A DNA stretch of 64,000 nucleotides from positions 992,001 to 1,056,000 of the forward strand of contig NZ_CP031148.1 in assembly GCF_003342675.1 (NCBI RefSeq), written 5' to 3'. The position numbers were made by a program, and so were the translations under genes. Within the stretch, counting starts at the first letter, position 1. Every line of letters begins with the position of its first letter. The notes under the pieces were generated by a model. It worked only from the letters and a program-made list of their open reading frames with translations. It was not told the origin of the DNA and did no database searches. Source of the stretch: Haloplanus rubicundus (GTDB taxonomy: Archaea > Halobacteriota > Halobacteria > Halobacteriales > Haloferacaceae). Positions 25,121 through 32,385 of this stretch are shown here, piece by piece.

Positions 25121-25995
25121 GAGAATCGCTCCATCAGTTCGACGTGACCCTCGGCGTCGTGGGCGACGTCACCGACGCCTTCGAGGCGGTCGGACAGCTC
25201 TTCGAGGCGCTCGAACTCCATCGGCTCCTGGCCGTGGTCGCGGCGGATCGCGTTGATCGCCGCGGCGGCGCCCTCGGCCTCGCGCTTGCTCTCGACGACG
25301 TCCTCGATCTCTCGGTCGAGGCGGGTGATCGCCCCCTTGTATCCGCCCCACGCCCGTCCGAGCGCCCCGGCGGCCTTGCCGGTGATCTCCTCGGCGCCGT
25401 CGCCGGCGTCCTGGTCGTCCTCGTCGAGGATCGACGCCACTTCGTCCTCGTCGTACCCGCAGGCGTTCTTGAGGAACTCGCACGCCTCGGGATCGCCGTG
25501 TTCGCAGTGGTCGGCCGCGTGGTCGCACTCGCTCGACTGCTGGGCGCGGGCGGCGTCACGGGCGCGAGCGGCTTGCCGGCCCTCGTTGGCGTCGAGGCGT
25601 TGGCCGCCGCCCTCTTCCCGCGCCTGTTCCATCACGCCGCGGTGTTCGTCAACCGTGAGAGTGGGGTCGTAGTGGGCGGTCCAGTCGTCGACGCCGTGAT
25701 CGGCGGCGATGCCCTTCACGGCGCGAGCGTGGGGGACGTTCGCCCGCCCCTTCGAGAAGTCGATCCGGTCGCGTTCGCCGTCGGTGAGTTCTGCCTGTCC
25801 GGCGCTGGCGGCTCGCTCGGCGCGGCCCTCCTCGGCGTCGAGGCGGGCCTGGTCAAGCAACCAGTCGGGCGTGTCGCTGACGAACGCGACGGTCTTGAGT
25901 CGCCGGTCGTCGTCGACGGGACAGATGTACTCCTCGTAGTCGTCGCGGTACTGGTCGGCCGCGGCCTTCGATCCGAACTCGACGGTGACGCTCAT
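25117..25995 (-). CDS. Large soluble structural-operon protein with Cys/His cluster
   Basis: 292 residues. An N-terminal globular part (about 1-60, MSVTVEFGSKAAADQYRDDY, CPVDDDRRLKTVAFVSDTP) is followed by charged helices. A Cys/His cluster at about 157-180 (ECDHAADHCEHGDPEACEFL, then NACGY) could bind zinc. A long coiled-coil C-terminus (about 215-292) follows. No membrane segment. It may bridge DNA or capsid and membrane proteins. Unknown family. Confidence 0.65.
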   Translation of the reverse strand: MSVTVEFGSKAAADQYRDDYEEYICPVDDDRRLKTVAFVSDTPDWLLDQARLDAEEGRAERAASAGQAELTDGERDRIDFSKGRANVPHARAVKGIAADHGVDDWTAHYDPTLTVDEHRGVMEQAREEGGGQRLDANEGRQAARARDAARAQQSSECDHAADHCEHGDPEACEFLKNACGYDEDEVASILDEDDQDAGDGAEEITGKAAGALGRAWGGYKGAITRLDREIEDVVESKREAEGAAAAINAIRRDHGQEPMEFERLEELSDRLEGVGDVAHDAEGHVELMERFS

Positions 25996-26225
25996 CGGAA
26001 GGTCTCGAAGGCATCACCGTCCTCGAACGCCGCGACGAGGACGGCGCCGATCACGAAGGCGATCATGATCCCCGTCTGGAGGTCGAAATTGTAGGAGACG
26101 AGCGAGGCCGCCGATGCCGTCCGGCCTTCGGACTTCGCACGGTGATGATCGAGGTACTGGTCGTAGTCCTCGAACACCTCCGACGCGGCCGAATGCTCGA
26201 ACTCCGGCGGCGTCATCGGGTCCAT
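25992..26225 (-). CDS. Small single-pass membrane protein, late operon
   Basis: 77 residues. A charged N-terminal half (EFEHSAASEVFEDYDQYLDH) is followed by a C-terminal membrane segment (about 50-67, TGIMIAFVIGAVLVAAF) and a short acidic tail. It overlaps both neighbours. A minor virion membrane protein is likely. Confidence 0.65.
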   Translation of the reverse strand: MDPMTPPEFEHSAASEVFEDYDQYLDHHRAKSEGRTASAASLVSYNFDLQTGIMIAFVIGAVLVAAFEDGDAFETFR

Positions 26226-26482
26226 CAGAATCGCGCCTCCAGGGCGTCGAGAGCGCGCTGGTCGGGATTGCCGTCGCCCAGGTACTCGTGCTCGCCGTCG
26301 ACCACCTGGAACGTCTCGACGATCTCCTCGTCGCCCGTGTCGAGCAGGACCGAGCGCTCGGTGATCTGGTCGACACCGTCCTTCCGGTGGACGGTCGTCA
26401 CCTCGACGTCCTCGACGTCGGCGCTGTCCTCCTGGTCGCCGTCGACGGCGTCACCAGGAGCGTCCGGCTCGTCGGCGCTCAT
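26225..26482 (-). CDS. Small acidic protein, late operon
   Basis: 85 residues from ATG 26482: a disordered acidic N-terminal half (MSADEPDAPGDAVDGDQEDS) and a strand-rich second half (ITERSVLLDTGDEEIVETFQ). No cysteines or membrane segment. It overlaps its neighbours by one to four bases. Confidence 0.65.
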   Translation of the reverse strand: MSADEPDAPGDAVDGDQEDSADVEDVEVTTVHRKDGVDQITERSVLLDTGDEEIVETFQVVDGEHEYLGDGNPDQRALDALEARF

Positions 26483-26688
26483 GCCGATCCCTCCGTCGTC
26501 GCCTCGACGGACTCGCGGATCGCCTCGGCGCGGGCGCTCTCGGCGTGGTAGTTCTCGACTTCGCGAAGGTCGACGATGTGGGCGGGACTGGTTGCGTCCC
26601 GAGCGCCGCGAAGGTACGCGGCGTACAACGTCGAGGCGGTGACTCCGGTGATCGCTACACCTGCGATTGCTGAAATCGGGTCCAGCAT
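26479..26688 (-). CDS. Small membrane protein, first gene of the late operon
   Basis: 69 residues from ATG 26688, beginning MLDPISAIAGVAITGVTAST. The N-terminal membrane segment (about 4-26) is followed by a charged helix (HIVDLREVENYHAESARAEA). It opens the ~11.5-kb minus-strand structural operon; the region upstream holds the 12-bp triple repeat. A longer reading from 26766 would run through that repeat and is rejected. Confidence 0.65.
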   Translation of the reverse strand: MLDPISAIAGVAITGVTASTLYAAYLRGARDATSPAHIVDLREVENYHAESARAEAIRESVEATTEGSA

Positions 26689-26742
26689 ACGGCCGGGTCG
26701 ACGGGGGTCGCAGGGATAACACGGCCGTCGCTCCCCGTTTGA

Positions 26743-26778
26743 CCGGGGAGTCGTCCGGGGAGTCATCCGGGGAGTGGT
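26743..26778. repeat. Three tandem 12-bp repeats in the divergent promoter region
   Basis: CCGGGGAGTCGT, CCGGGGAGTCAT and CCGGGGAGTGGT lie head to tail with a 12-bp period. They are between the start of the late operon (26688, minus) and the right-arm operon (26820, plus). A period near one helical turn and the position between divergent promoters suggest a regulator binding array. No protein can be assigned. Confidence 0.6.
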
Positions 26779-26785
26779 CTGGATG

Positions 26786-26793
26786 TTTAATTA
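26786..26793 (+). promoter_or_regulatory. Probable TATA box of the right-arm plus-strand operon
   Basis: TTTAATTA lies 27-34 bases upstream of the ATG at 26820, in otherwise GC-rich DNA. The spacing fits a leaderless haloarchaeal transcript. Confidence 0.5.
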
Positions 26794-26819
26794 CCCGTAC
26801 CTCCCTACCAGGGGATGAG

Positions 26820-27086
26820 ATGAGTCAGGGTAGTGCCCGACGGCGGGCGTTGAGAGAACTGTCGGACCCGGACGCGCCGATCACCCCGCTCGGAAGCTGT
26901 ACTGTTCAATTCCGAAATGGGTCGCTGTATTCACTTCTCCCACAGCCGCCCGCGAGTTCCGACGGGATCGAGGCTGGTACCGAGATGGTCCTCGGCTACG
27001 ACGCGGAAACGCACACGTATCTCGCGTCGCCGAAGCGAGCCGTCGCCGAGACCGAAGATCACTGGGCGAACGATACCCTCCGATGA
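26820..27086 (+). CDS. Small hypothetical protein, provirus right arm
   Basis: 88 residues. After a basic start (MSQGSARRRALRELSDPDAP) come strands (SCTVQFRNGSLYSLLP, GTEMVLGYDAETHTYLASP), an arrangement loosely like a swapped-hairpin AbrB fold. The nearer ATG at 26815 is followed by a stop two codons later. It overlaps the next micro-gene by four bases. Function unknown. Confidence 0.6.
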   Translation: MSQGSARRRALRELSDPDAPITPLGSCTVQFRNGSLYSLLPQPPASSDGIEAGTEMVLGYDAETHTYLASPKRAVAETEDHWANDTLR

Positions 27087-27190
27087 CGTACTGTCCCGTC
27101 TGTCGAATCCAATTCTTGGCCGCTGACAGCGAGAACGAGTGTCCCGTCTGTGGCCGTCCACCGCGTCGCGGAGGTGCGACGACGGCATGA
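27083..27190 (+). CDS. Micro zinc-ribbon protein, right arm
   Basis: 35 residues, MTYCPVCRIQFLAADSENEC then PVCGRPPRRGG. Two CPVC knuckles 16 residues apart form a minimal zinc ribbon with a basic tail. It overlaps both neighbours by four bases (ATGA), so it is part of a coupled three-gene operon. Confidence 0.7.
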   Translation: MTYCPVCRIQFLAADSENECPVCGRPPRRGGATTA

Positions 27191-27366
27191 CCGCCGGCGC
27201 GTTCCTTCGATGGCTTCCGCGGCGGTTGTGGTGTACCGTCGTCGGTCATCGATTTGAGTCGGCCGAAGTGCCGTCCCGGTACGGGCTCGTTGATGGATAC
27301 GAGTGCGGGCGGTGCGGTGAGTCGACACCTGGGCCGCTGTTCGTTTGGCAGCGGCTCGAAGAGTGA
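27187..27366 (+). CDS. Small zinc-binding protein, right arm
   Basis: 59 residues. WCTVVGH followed 16 residues later by CGRCG gives a C-x4-H...CxxC zinc site, seen often in small haloarchaeal and phage proteins. The N-terminus MTAGAFLRWLPRRLW is basic and amphipathic. Last gene of the short plus-strand operon. Confidence 0.65.
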   Translation: MTAGAFLRWLPRRLWCTVVGHRFESAEVPSRYGLVDGYECGRCGESTPGPLFVWQRLEE

Positions 27367-27373
27367 CGGAGGG

Positions 27374-27766
27374 TCAGATATCTTCGTCCGGTATCTCTCG
27401 AATTTCGGTGTAACCTCCCTCGCCAAGGGGGCTGCTCCCCAATGGCGTTGTACCGAGGCCCCCACCTATGTATTCATAAGTAAATTTTCCAAGTGTGATT
27501 GCTTGTTCAGCCGCCCACTGAAGTAGTGCGATTAAACTAAATGTGAATACGAATCCTGCCATTTCGAATTCCGCGATGAGATGTTGGAAAAACTCGAATG
27601 TGTGTTCTAACTCTTCAGGCAATTCGGATACGCTAAACATTCCTGCCCCTGATTTAAAATATTTAAATAGTGGTGACAATCTGTCGTACCAATCCTCAAG
27701 CAGTAAAATTCGTACAATTTCGCCGTCTTCCTTACGAAATCGGATAGGCAGGCGTTCCTCAACCAT
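27374..27766 (-). CDS. AT-rich cargo protein, hypothetical
   Basis: 130 residues with lower GC than its neighbours and different codon use (AAA, ATT, TTA). The middle is hydrophobic (about 66-88, MAGFVFTFSLIALLQWAAEQ), possibly one membrane segment, flanked by charged helices (LEDWYDRLSPLFKYFKSGAG). It is in reverse orientation to the adjacent operon. Likely a recently acquired accessory (moron) gene; no family recognised. Confidence 0.6.
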   Translation of the reverse strand: MVEERLPIRFRKEDGEIVRILLLEDWYDRLSPLFKYFKSGAGMFSVSELPEELEHTFEFFQHLIAEFEMAGFVFTFSLIALLQWAAEQAITLGKFTYEYIGGGLGTTPLGSSPLGEGGYTEIREIPDEDI

Positions 27767-28033
27767 GCTATGCCGTAATCGGTTGGTACTTTTAAATTGC
27801 TTGTCGGATTTGAACTATAGCTGGATTCATCTGAGAATCATAGAGAGTCGGCTATCTCCTCTATAGCAACAGCTAATACTTGTTACTGCGTGAACAGCGT
27901 TGACTGGTAGTGCGGTACCCGTTCGCGTGAACGGGCGATTAGTAGCCCCCTCTATTCCAGAGGGATTTCACGGTGGTCACTGCCGAATAGGTGACAAGGG
28001 TCTTGCCTCGTACCTGTTTTCGAGAACCAGATA

Positions 28034-28219
28034 TTATCGGTCGCGAAGACAGTTGTCACAGAAGCTTCCGGGAACATCTCTTGGTAGATTCTCTCTCTCC
28101 TCTTTCACGTCCACGTAATTCCTTCGAAGTGACTCACACCCTTTTTGATGCCAAGTATCGTTCTGACTACGGACGTATTTCATCAGAGAAATATCGGCAT
28201 CTGAGGGTGTTAAAACCAA
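28034..28219 (-). CDS. Possible small zinc protein in an AT-rich gap
   Basis: Up to 61 residues from a TTG (or 49 from the ATG at 28183). It contains WHQKGCESLRRNYVDV and ends SFCDNCLRDR, giving a H-x3-C...CxxC pattern seen in small haloarchaeal zinc proteins. The start is uncertain and the flanks (27767-28033, 28220-28426) hold nothing else I can support. Confidence 0.4.
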   Translation of the reverse strand: MVLTPSDADISLMKYVRSQNDTWHQKGCESLRRNYVDVKEERENLPRDVPGSFCDNCLRDR

Positions 28220-28426
28220 GCTTCAGTTTCATCAACGGCTGTTAACAAACTTAAGTTACGTGGAAGTTATCTTTCGGTAGGCTGTGTCCGAGAGGACAAC
28301 TGGAGTTGGCCACCTGTTTCCGAGAAGAGTAGAGAGTCGGAAGCGAAACGCCGCTTTTACCCCGTCGAACGCACCGAAAAGACTAGATTGGTGGGGCTTT
28401 TCTTCCGGTATGTGAGGTAACCGGAG

Positions 28427-29011
28427 ATGCACATGGAGGACTACGACGACCGGGACGGACGAAAAGTGTGGCTCACCCGCGACGAGGTGGCCGACGTGGT
28501 CGCCGACGCCGATGGCACCGTGCAGCGAATTGCTGTCGGACTCATGGCTCGGTCGGGGCTTCGATCCGCCGAGGTGGTCGACGTGACGCCCGCGGACGTG
28601 GACGAGACGCCGTCGGGGTGGGTCGTCCGTGTCCAGCGTGGGAAAGGCGATAAGTACCGAGAGACGCCACTCACGGACTCGCTGGCGGCGACGATCAACG
28701 CCTACGCCGACGTCCGTGACGGCGGTCCCGATGACCCCCTCGTGTCGCGCACGACGCGCACCGTCCGCGACTGGGTCACTACTATCGGTGAGCACCGCCT
28801 CGACGAGACCGGCGACGACGGATGGTCCCACCTGTCGGCGCACGATCTCCGTCGGACCTGGGGGACGCTGCTCGTCGACGACGAAGTCGAGCCCGGACTC
28901 GTCATGGAGTGGGGTGGATGGGAGGACTGGGAGACGTTTCGAGAGGCGTACCTCGGCACCTACTCGACGAAAGCGAAAAATCGTGCACGAGAAAAGGTCG
29001 ACTGGTTATAA
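28427..29011 (+). CDS. Catalytic-domain-only tyrosine recombinase
   Basis: 194 residues, matching only the catalytic domain of phage-type integrases. The first catalytic arginine is in ARSGLRSAEVVDV, the lysine in RGKGDKYRETPL, the HxxR box in LSAHDLRRTWGT, then GGWEDWETFREAYLG with the likely nucleophile tyrosine. The N-terminal SAM-like core-binding domain of normal integrases is missing. It lies mid-element rather than at an end, beside AT-rich cargo. It may invert or resolve DNA, or be a relic of another insertion. Confidence 0.8.
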   Translation: MHMEDYDDRDGRKVWLTRDEVADVVADADGTVQRIAVGLMARSGLRSAEVVDVTPADVDETPSGWVVRVQRGKGDKYRETPLTDSLAATINAYADVRDGGPDDPLVSRTTRTVRDWVTTIGEHRLDETGDDGWSHLSAHDLRRTWGTLLVDDEVEPGLVMEWGGWEDWETFREAYLGTYSTKAKNRAREKVDWL

Positions 29012-29016
29012 ATCCG

Positions 29017-29928
29017 CTATGCATATTCATTGACCTCCACCCCCTCAACTTTTATTTCTAGTTGGATCAGGTGGTACGGATTATAGAGGTGGTCTGCATG
29101 GTCTATTAAGTCTATGAGATTCTCGATCTCATCCGGAGGGGCGTATCCCCCCCATAACTCAATAGAGCCTTCTCTGTTGTTTGCATACTGGTATTCTATA
29201 TTGAAAATGTACCAAACTTGGTCTACTTGACACTCAGATAGTTCCGAAAAGAATTCAGAAACTCCTACGGATGAAAGCGATCCTCCTTTATCTTCTTCGT
29301 ATTGAATACGCTCTCTTCCTTCACAATTAAAAGTGATTTGAGATTCCTTTGCTTCAATTATTGAAGCAGATTTTCCATCAACAGTAACATCTGATCTATT
29401 GAGTTTAAATGGAATTCTTATATTTCTATACTCTAGTGGAAGGTTGTCCAGTGAAGTGACCGTTAATTCTTCTCCATCCTCAACTTGCTCTCGGAGCGGC
29501 TTTTTTAAATATCTAAATTCCATACATAGGTTTAGCTTTCGTGCGATACCCTTACCGAAATTTGAAATATCAAGACTAGACTGCAGATGTTGATTTTTGA
29601 TCCTCCAATTGTCAATAGATAAGTCCGGAACATGATTTTGTTCCATCCACTCGGTTTGTTTCTGCATCAACTCTGTCTGTTGTTTTTGGATCCTTGATTG
29701 GCGGTCTACAATTTTTGTATGTTCTTTCTGAGAATTATACTGCATGAAATAAAGCAAGACCAGTAATCCGGAGAGAAGACTCGAAATAATCGGACTTAGT
29801 GAATTTATATCTGTGATCAAACTCCCCCATGAAACAGGAAGTAGGTTAATTATAGTGACTATTAACGCTGATACCAATATTATAACCATCAAAAGATGAA
29901 ATGTCTCAAAATTTTCTGCTTTTGTCAT
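29017..29928 (-). CDS. AT-rich two-helix membrane protein with coiled coil and soluble domain
   Basis: 303 residues encoded with strikingly low GC for this window. Two N-terminal membrane segments (about 10-32 and 45-63) are followed by a coiled coil (RQSRIQKQQTELMQKQTEWM). A ~200-residue soluble beta-rich domain follows (PDLSIDNWRIKNQHLQSSLD; WYIFNIEYQYANN). It is alone and convergent with the recombinase gene. The layout resembles membrane-tethered cargo proteins of proviruses, such as exclusion or defence factors. That role is inference; no family recognised. Confidence 0.65.
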   Translation of the reverse strand: MTKAENFETFHLLMVIILVSALIVTIINLLPVSWGSLITDINSLSPIISSLLSGLLVLLYFMQYNSQKEHTKIVDRQSRIQKQQTELMQKQTEWMEQNHVPDLSIDNWRIKNQHLQSSLDISNFGKGIARKLNLCMEFRYLKKPLREQVEDGEELTVTSLDNLPLEYRNIRIPFKLNRSDVTVDGKSASIIEAKESQITFNCEGRERIQYEEDKGGSLSSVGVSEFFSELSECQVDQVWYIFNIEYQYANNREGSIELWGGYAPPDEIENLIDLIDHADHLYNPYHLIQLEIKVEGVEVNEYA

Positions 29929-29940
29929 CTGTGGGGAATA

Positions 29941-30279
29941 TCATCCGAACCCGGCCCACCAACCCGGCCGCACCTTATCGGGCGGCCGCATGGCCGGCAA
30001 CGGCCTCCGTAGTTCCGCGTCGACATCGCCGTCGAGATACAACTCGCCCCACCTCGTGATCTCGAACTCATCGTTCAGGCCTTCGCGCTCGACCACATTG
30101 ACAAAGCCCGCGTTCACGAGTACCCGACACCGCCGCCCGATTCGTCGCCGGTCGGCCACGACGCCCTGCTCGTAGGCGATCTCCCACGCCGTCGCCGTCG
30201 ACACCTCATACAGATATTCGAGTATCCGGTCGTCGGTGTGCGTCATCCAGCACCCACTCCGGCGGATCGTGTCGGTCAT
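29941..30279 (-). CDS. Winged-helix repressor candidate 2
   Basis: 112 residues. DDRILEYLYEVSTATAWEIA, RRRIGRRCRVLVNAGFVNVV and ITRWGELYLDGDVDAE show the helix-helix-wing pattern of haloarchaeal phage repressors of the phiH1 type. It directly abuts the related gene at 30280. An internal ATG (MTHTDDRILE) is an alternative start that trims the odd first 11 residues. Likely DNA-binding. Confidence 0.7.
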   Translation of the reverse strand: MTDTIRRSGCWMTHTDDRILEYLYEVSTATAWEIAYEQGVVADRRRIGRRCRVLVNAGFVNVVEREGLNDEFEITRWGELYLDGDVDAELRRPLPAMRPPDKVRPGWWAGFG

Positions 30280-30582
30280 CTACGCCTGCGCTTTGTCCCC
30301 GTTCTCGCTCTCGTCGTGCAGTTCCTCGGCGTTGAGTTCGCCGTCGAGATACTTCTCTCCCTCGGCTGTGATGGTGTAAACGCCGTTAGGGAGGCGGCGA
30401 AGAAGCCCGTGGTCGGCAAGTTTCGAGAGACGGCGCGAAATCTGTGCATTGGTGATATGGACATACCCGCTGTCTTCCGCGGTTTTAGGAGATATATGGC
30501 CTTCTCGCCGAGCGATTTCCAACAGACGGTCATCCCATAGTACCATCCACGAAGCGGACTTCCTCATCTTAGTTGCACCCAC
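30280..30582 (-). CDS. Winged-helix repressor candidate 1 (phiH1-repressor-like)
   Basis: 100 residues (95 if started at the ATG at 30567, MRKSASWMVLWDDRLLEIAR). The pattern ISRRLSKLADHGLLRRLPNG then YTITAEGEKYLDGEL matches the phiH1-repressor-like winged-helix family common in haloarchaeal proviruses. It is paired with a paralogue downstream and divergent from the plus-strand operon at 30658. This arrangement is expected of a lysogeny switch. Confidence 0.75.
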   Translation of the reverse strand: MGATKMRKSASWMVLWDDRLLEIARREGHISPKTAEDSGYVHITNAQISRRLSKLADHGLLRRLPNGVYTITAEGEKYLDGELNAEELHDESENGDKAQA

Positions 30583-30657
30583 ACATCCATGCGACCTTTT
30601 TGTACGGAATCCGATGTTAGTAATGGGCGACTAATTTCATAATGCGTCGTTACATTT

Positions 30658-31482
30658 ATGCAGAGACAGAGAACACGTGTTGATGCAGAACCACGCGAGA
30701 CTCTGTTGGCACTTCGAGATAGGTCGGTGACGCGAGGGACGGGACCAGCGTCCCCCGCGTTACGGTTCTGCGGTTCAGCCATGCAAACCGCATGTACCAC
30801 GGGACTAACGTCCCGCACGACCCGAGAGGGACCGAGCGGAAATCAACCTGACGACGGCGACTGCGTCGTCTGTGGTGGCGAGGCCGACGGGATCGACGCC
30901 GGCCGCGACGGCAACCCGCCTGTCTGTGGCTACTGCGCGAAAATCCGAGCCGATGGCGGGCGCGACGTGTCGGCCGGTCGGCGGACGGTCACGTCGTCGA
31001 TCACTTTCGGCGGCTGTTCGAGCAACCACGTCAGTACGCCGGGCGACGACATGAACCACCTCAGCGGCGAGGTGGGCATCGAGGTGTCGGGCGCGTCGAC
31101 GGACTACCCGCACCCGACGCGGCTCCAGCGGGAGATCGAGGCCGCCGTCGGTGACGTGCTCGACGACTACGCCGAACGCGTGAGCGACGACGTCGACCGC
31201 GGCGACGGGCCGGTGACCGACGGCGGTGGTCCCGACGACTTCGAGCGGCAGGCCGACGCGCTCGAAGACATCGCCGAACAGATGCGCGTCCAGAACGCCG
31301 CGCTCGTCGAGTTGATCCGGACGCTCGACACGCGAGCCGCCCAGGACATCGGCATCGAAGAGCCGGTTTCGGGACGGAGCGGGAAGAGCGTCGCCGGATG
31401 GGTCGAAGACGCCGCGCTCGACATCGAGGAGCGCGTCGACCTGGACGCCGTCGACCGTGCCGCGAAGGGAGGTGGCCGATGA
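30658..31482 (+). CDS. Zinc-finger protein with C-terminal helical region, right-arm operon gene 1
   Basis: Up to 274 residues. The clear coding part begins near residue 60 with two CxxC pairs (CVVCGGE and CGYCAK, about 69-93). A middle domain and a charged coiled-coil-like C-terminus follow (ADALEDIAEQMRVQNAALVE). The start is uncertain: ATG 30658 (with a TATA-like ACTAATTTCATAA about 18-30 bases upstream) or ATG 30781. The first 40-50 residues cover palindromic sites and look unlike coding sequence. Overlaps the next gene by four bases. Confidence 0.6.
   Translation: MQRQRTRVDAEPRETLLALRDRSVTRGTGPASPALRFCGSAMQTACTTGLTSRTTREGPSGNQPDDGDCVVCGGEADGIDAGRDGNPPVCGYCAKIRADGGRDVSAGRRTVTSSITFGGCSSNHVSTPGDDMNHLSGEVGIEVSGASTDYPHPTRLQREIEAAVGDVLDDYAERVSDDVDRGDGPVTDGGGPDDFERQADALEDIAEQMRVQNAALVELIRTLDTRAAQDIGIEEPVSGRSGKSVAGWVEDAALDIEERVDLDAVDRAAKGGGR
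30741..30754. promoter_or_regulatory. 14-bp palindromic site, copy 1
   Basis: GGGACCAGCGTCCC, an imperfect palindrome. Its near-copy is at 30801-30814 (GGGACTAACGTCCC), exactly 60 bp further. The site lies between the repressor genes and the plus-strand operon. Probable repressor operator. Confidence 0.5.
30801..30814. promoter_or_regulatory. 14-bp palindromic site, copy 2
   Basis: GGGACTAACGTCCC, matching copy 1 at 12 of 14 positions, with arms GGGAC/GTCCC kept. Between the copies a third inverted repeat, GCGGTT (30770-30775) with AACCGC (30786-30791), is centred. Probable operator. Confidence 0.5.
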
Positions 31483-31841
31483 CTGACCGCGGCGAACCGG
31501 TCGCGTCGACCGGTGGCGGTCGGTACGCGCCGGCGATGGGCGGCTCGACGACGCCCGAACGGACCTACGCGCACTACTGCGACGAAATCGGATCGACGGT
31601 GTACGCGCCACGTCGGAAGTGTCCGCTGGGGTGCTACGCAGACGACGACGTCGACCGCGGTGAGGGCGTCGAAACCGACGGCGGGCTGCTCACCGGAGGC
31701 AGCCGCTATCACGTCGTCTGTTCGGACTGCACGTTCGAGGAGCTGAAGCGCGAGCGTCATCAGGCCGCCCGCGCGGTCGACGTCCACCGGCGAGCCAAGC
31801 CGAGCCACGACGCCCGGTTCGAGGAGGTGCGTGGACGGTGA
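31479..31841 (+). CDS. Zinc-binding small protein, right-arm operon gene 2
   Basis: 120 residues from ATG 31479. It has KCPLGC and CSDC cysteine pairs about 30 residues apart, enclosing an acidic loop, and histidines nearby (RTYAHYCDEIG), a likely zinc ribbon. A basic C-terminal helix (EELKRERHQAARAVDVHRRA) follows. Overlaps both neighbours by four bases. Unknown function. Confidence 0.6.
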   Translation: MTDRGEPVASTGGGRYAPAMGGSTTPERTYAHYCDEIGSTVYAPRRKCPLGCYADDDVDRGEGVETDGGLLTGGSRYHVVCSDCTFEELKRERHQAARAVDVHRRAKPSHDARFEEVRGR

Positions 31842-32152
31842 ACGGGACGCCGCTCGACGACCTGGACGACGAGGAACTGGGCGAACTCGTCCGGAACACC
31901 GCCGCGTTCCGCGCGGCCGCCGCGTGCGCTCGATTCGCCGACGAGGCGCAGGAACTCCGGTCGAACGACTCGCTCGCCTACGACCGGCTCGTCCGCGAGA
32001 CGCACGACCGCCAGGGGACGAGCGTCACGAAGCGCGGGACGACCGCCGAGATCGTCGCTACGTTCCTCGACGTCGTCGAGGACCACGCGGCGCTCGCGGA
32101 GCATCCTGCCGACACCGCCGAGGACGCCGCCGACGAGGTGGTCGACCCGTGA
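31838..32152 (+). CDS. Helical acidic protein, right-arm operon gene 3
   Basis: 104 residues from a GTG overlapping the previous stop. All helical (DDEELGELVRNTAAFRAAAA, EIVATFLDVVEDHAALAEHP), no cysteine cluster or membrane part. Unknown; placed between zinc protein and integrase in one coupled operon. Confidence 0.6.
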   Translation: MNGTPLDDLDDEELGELVRNTAAFRAAAACARFADEAQELRSNDSLAYDRLVRETHDRQGTSVTKRGTTAEIVATFLDVVEDHAALAEHPADTAEDAADEVVDP

Positions 32153-32385
32153 GCGACGGCGACGCCTACTCGGTGACCGTGAAGATGACCCGCGGCACGT
32201 CGAGCGACGACAAGGAAGTCGTGAAGACCGAGGTGTCCGCGGACACGCTCGACGAACTCGACGAGAAGATGACGGCGATCCGCGAGCGCATGGACGACTG
32301 GGCGGGGGACCTGCGCGAGATCCAGCCGGTCGCCCACCCCGCCGGCCACGACGATCAGGCGACGCTCGGGGAGGGGTCGACGTGA
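32149..32385 (+). CDS. Small protein preceding the integrase
   Basis: 78 residues from a GTG overlapping the previous TGA. A strand SVTVKMTRGTSSDDKEVVKT, a helix LDELDEKMTAIRERMDDWAG and an acidic tail. Immediate upstream partner of the integrase, with a four-base overlap; it might act as an excision or recombination accessory, but it lacks a recognisable excisionase domain. Confidence 0.6.
   Translation: MSDGDAYSVTVKMTRGTSSDDKEVVKTEVSADTLDELDEKMTAIRERMDDWAGDLREIQPVAHPAGHDDQATLGEGST

Noticed and set aside
26743-26778. CRISPR-like array
   Set aside because: Repeats are 12 bp with no spacers; no cas genes are present anywhere in the window.
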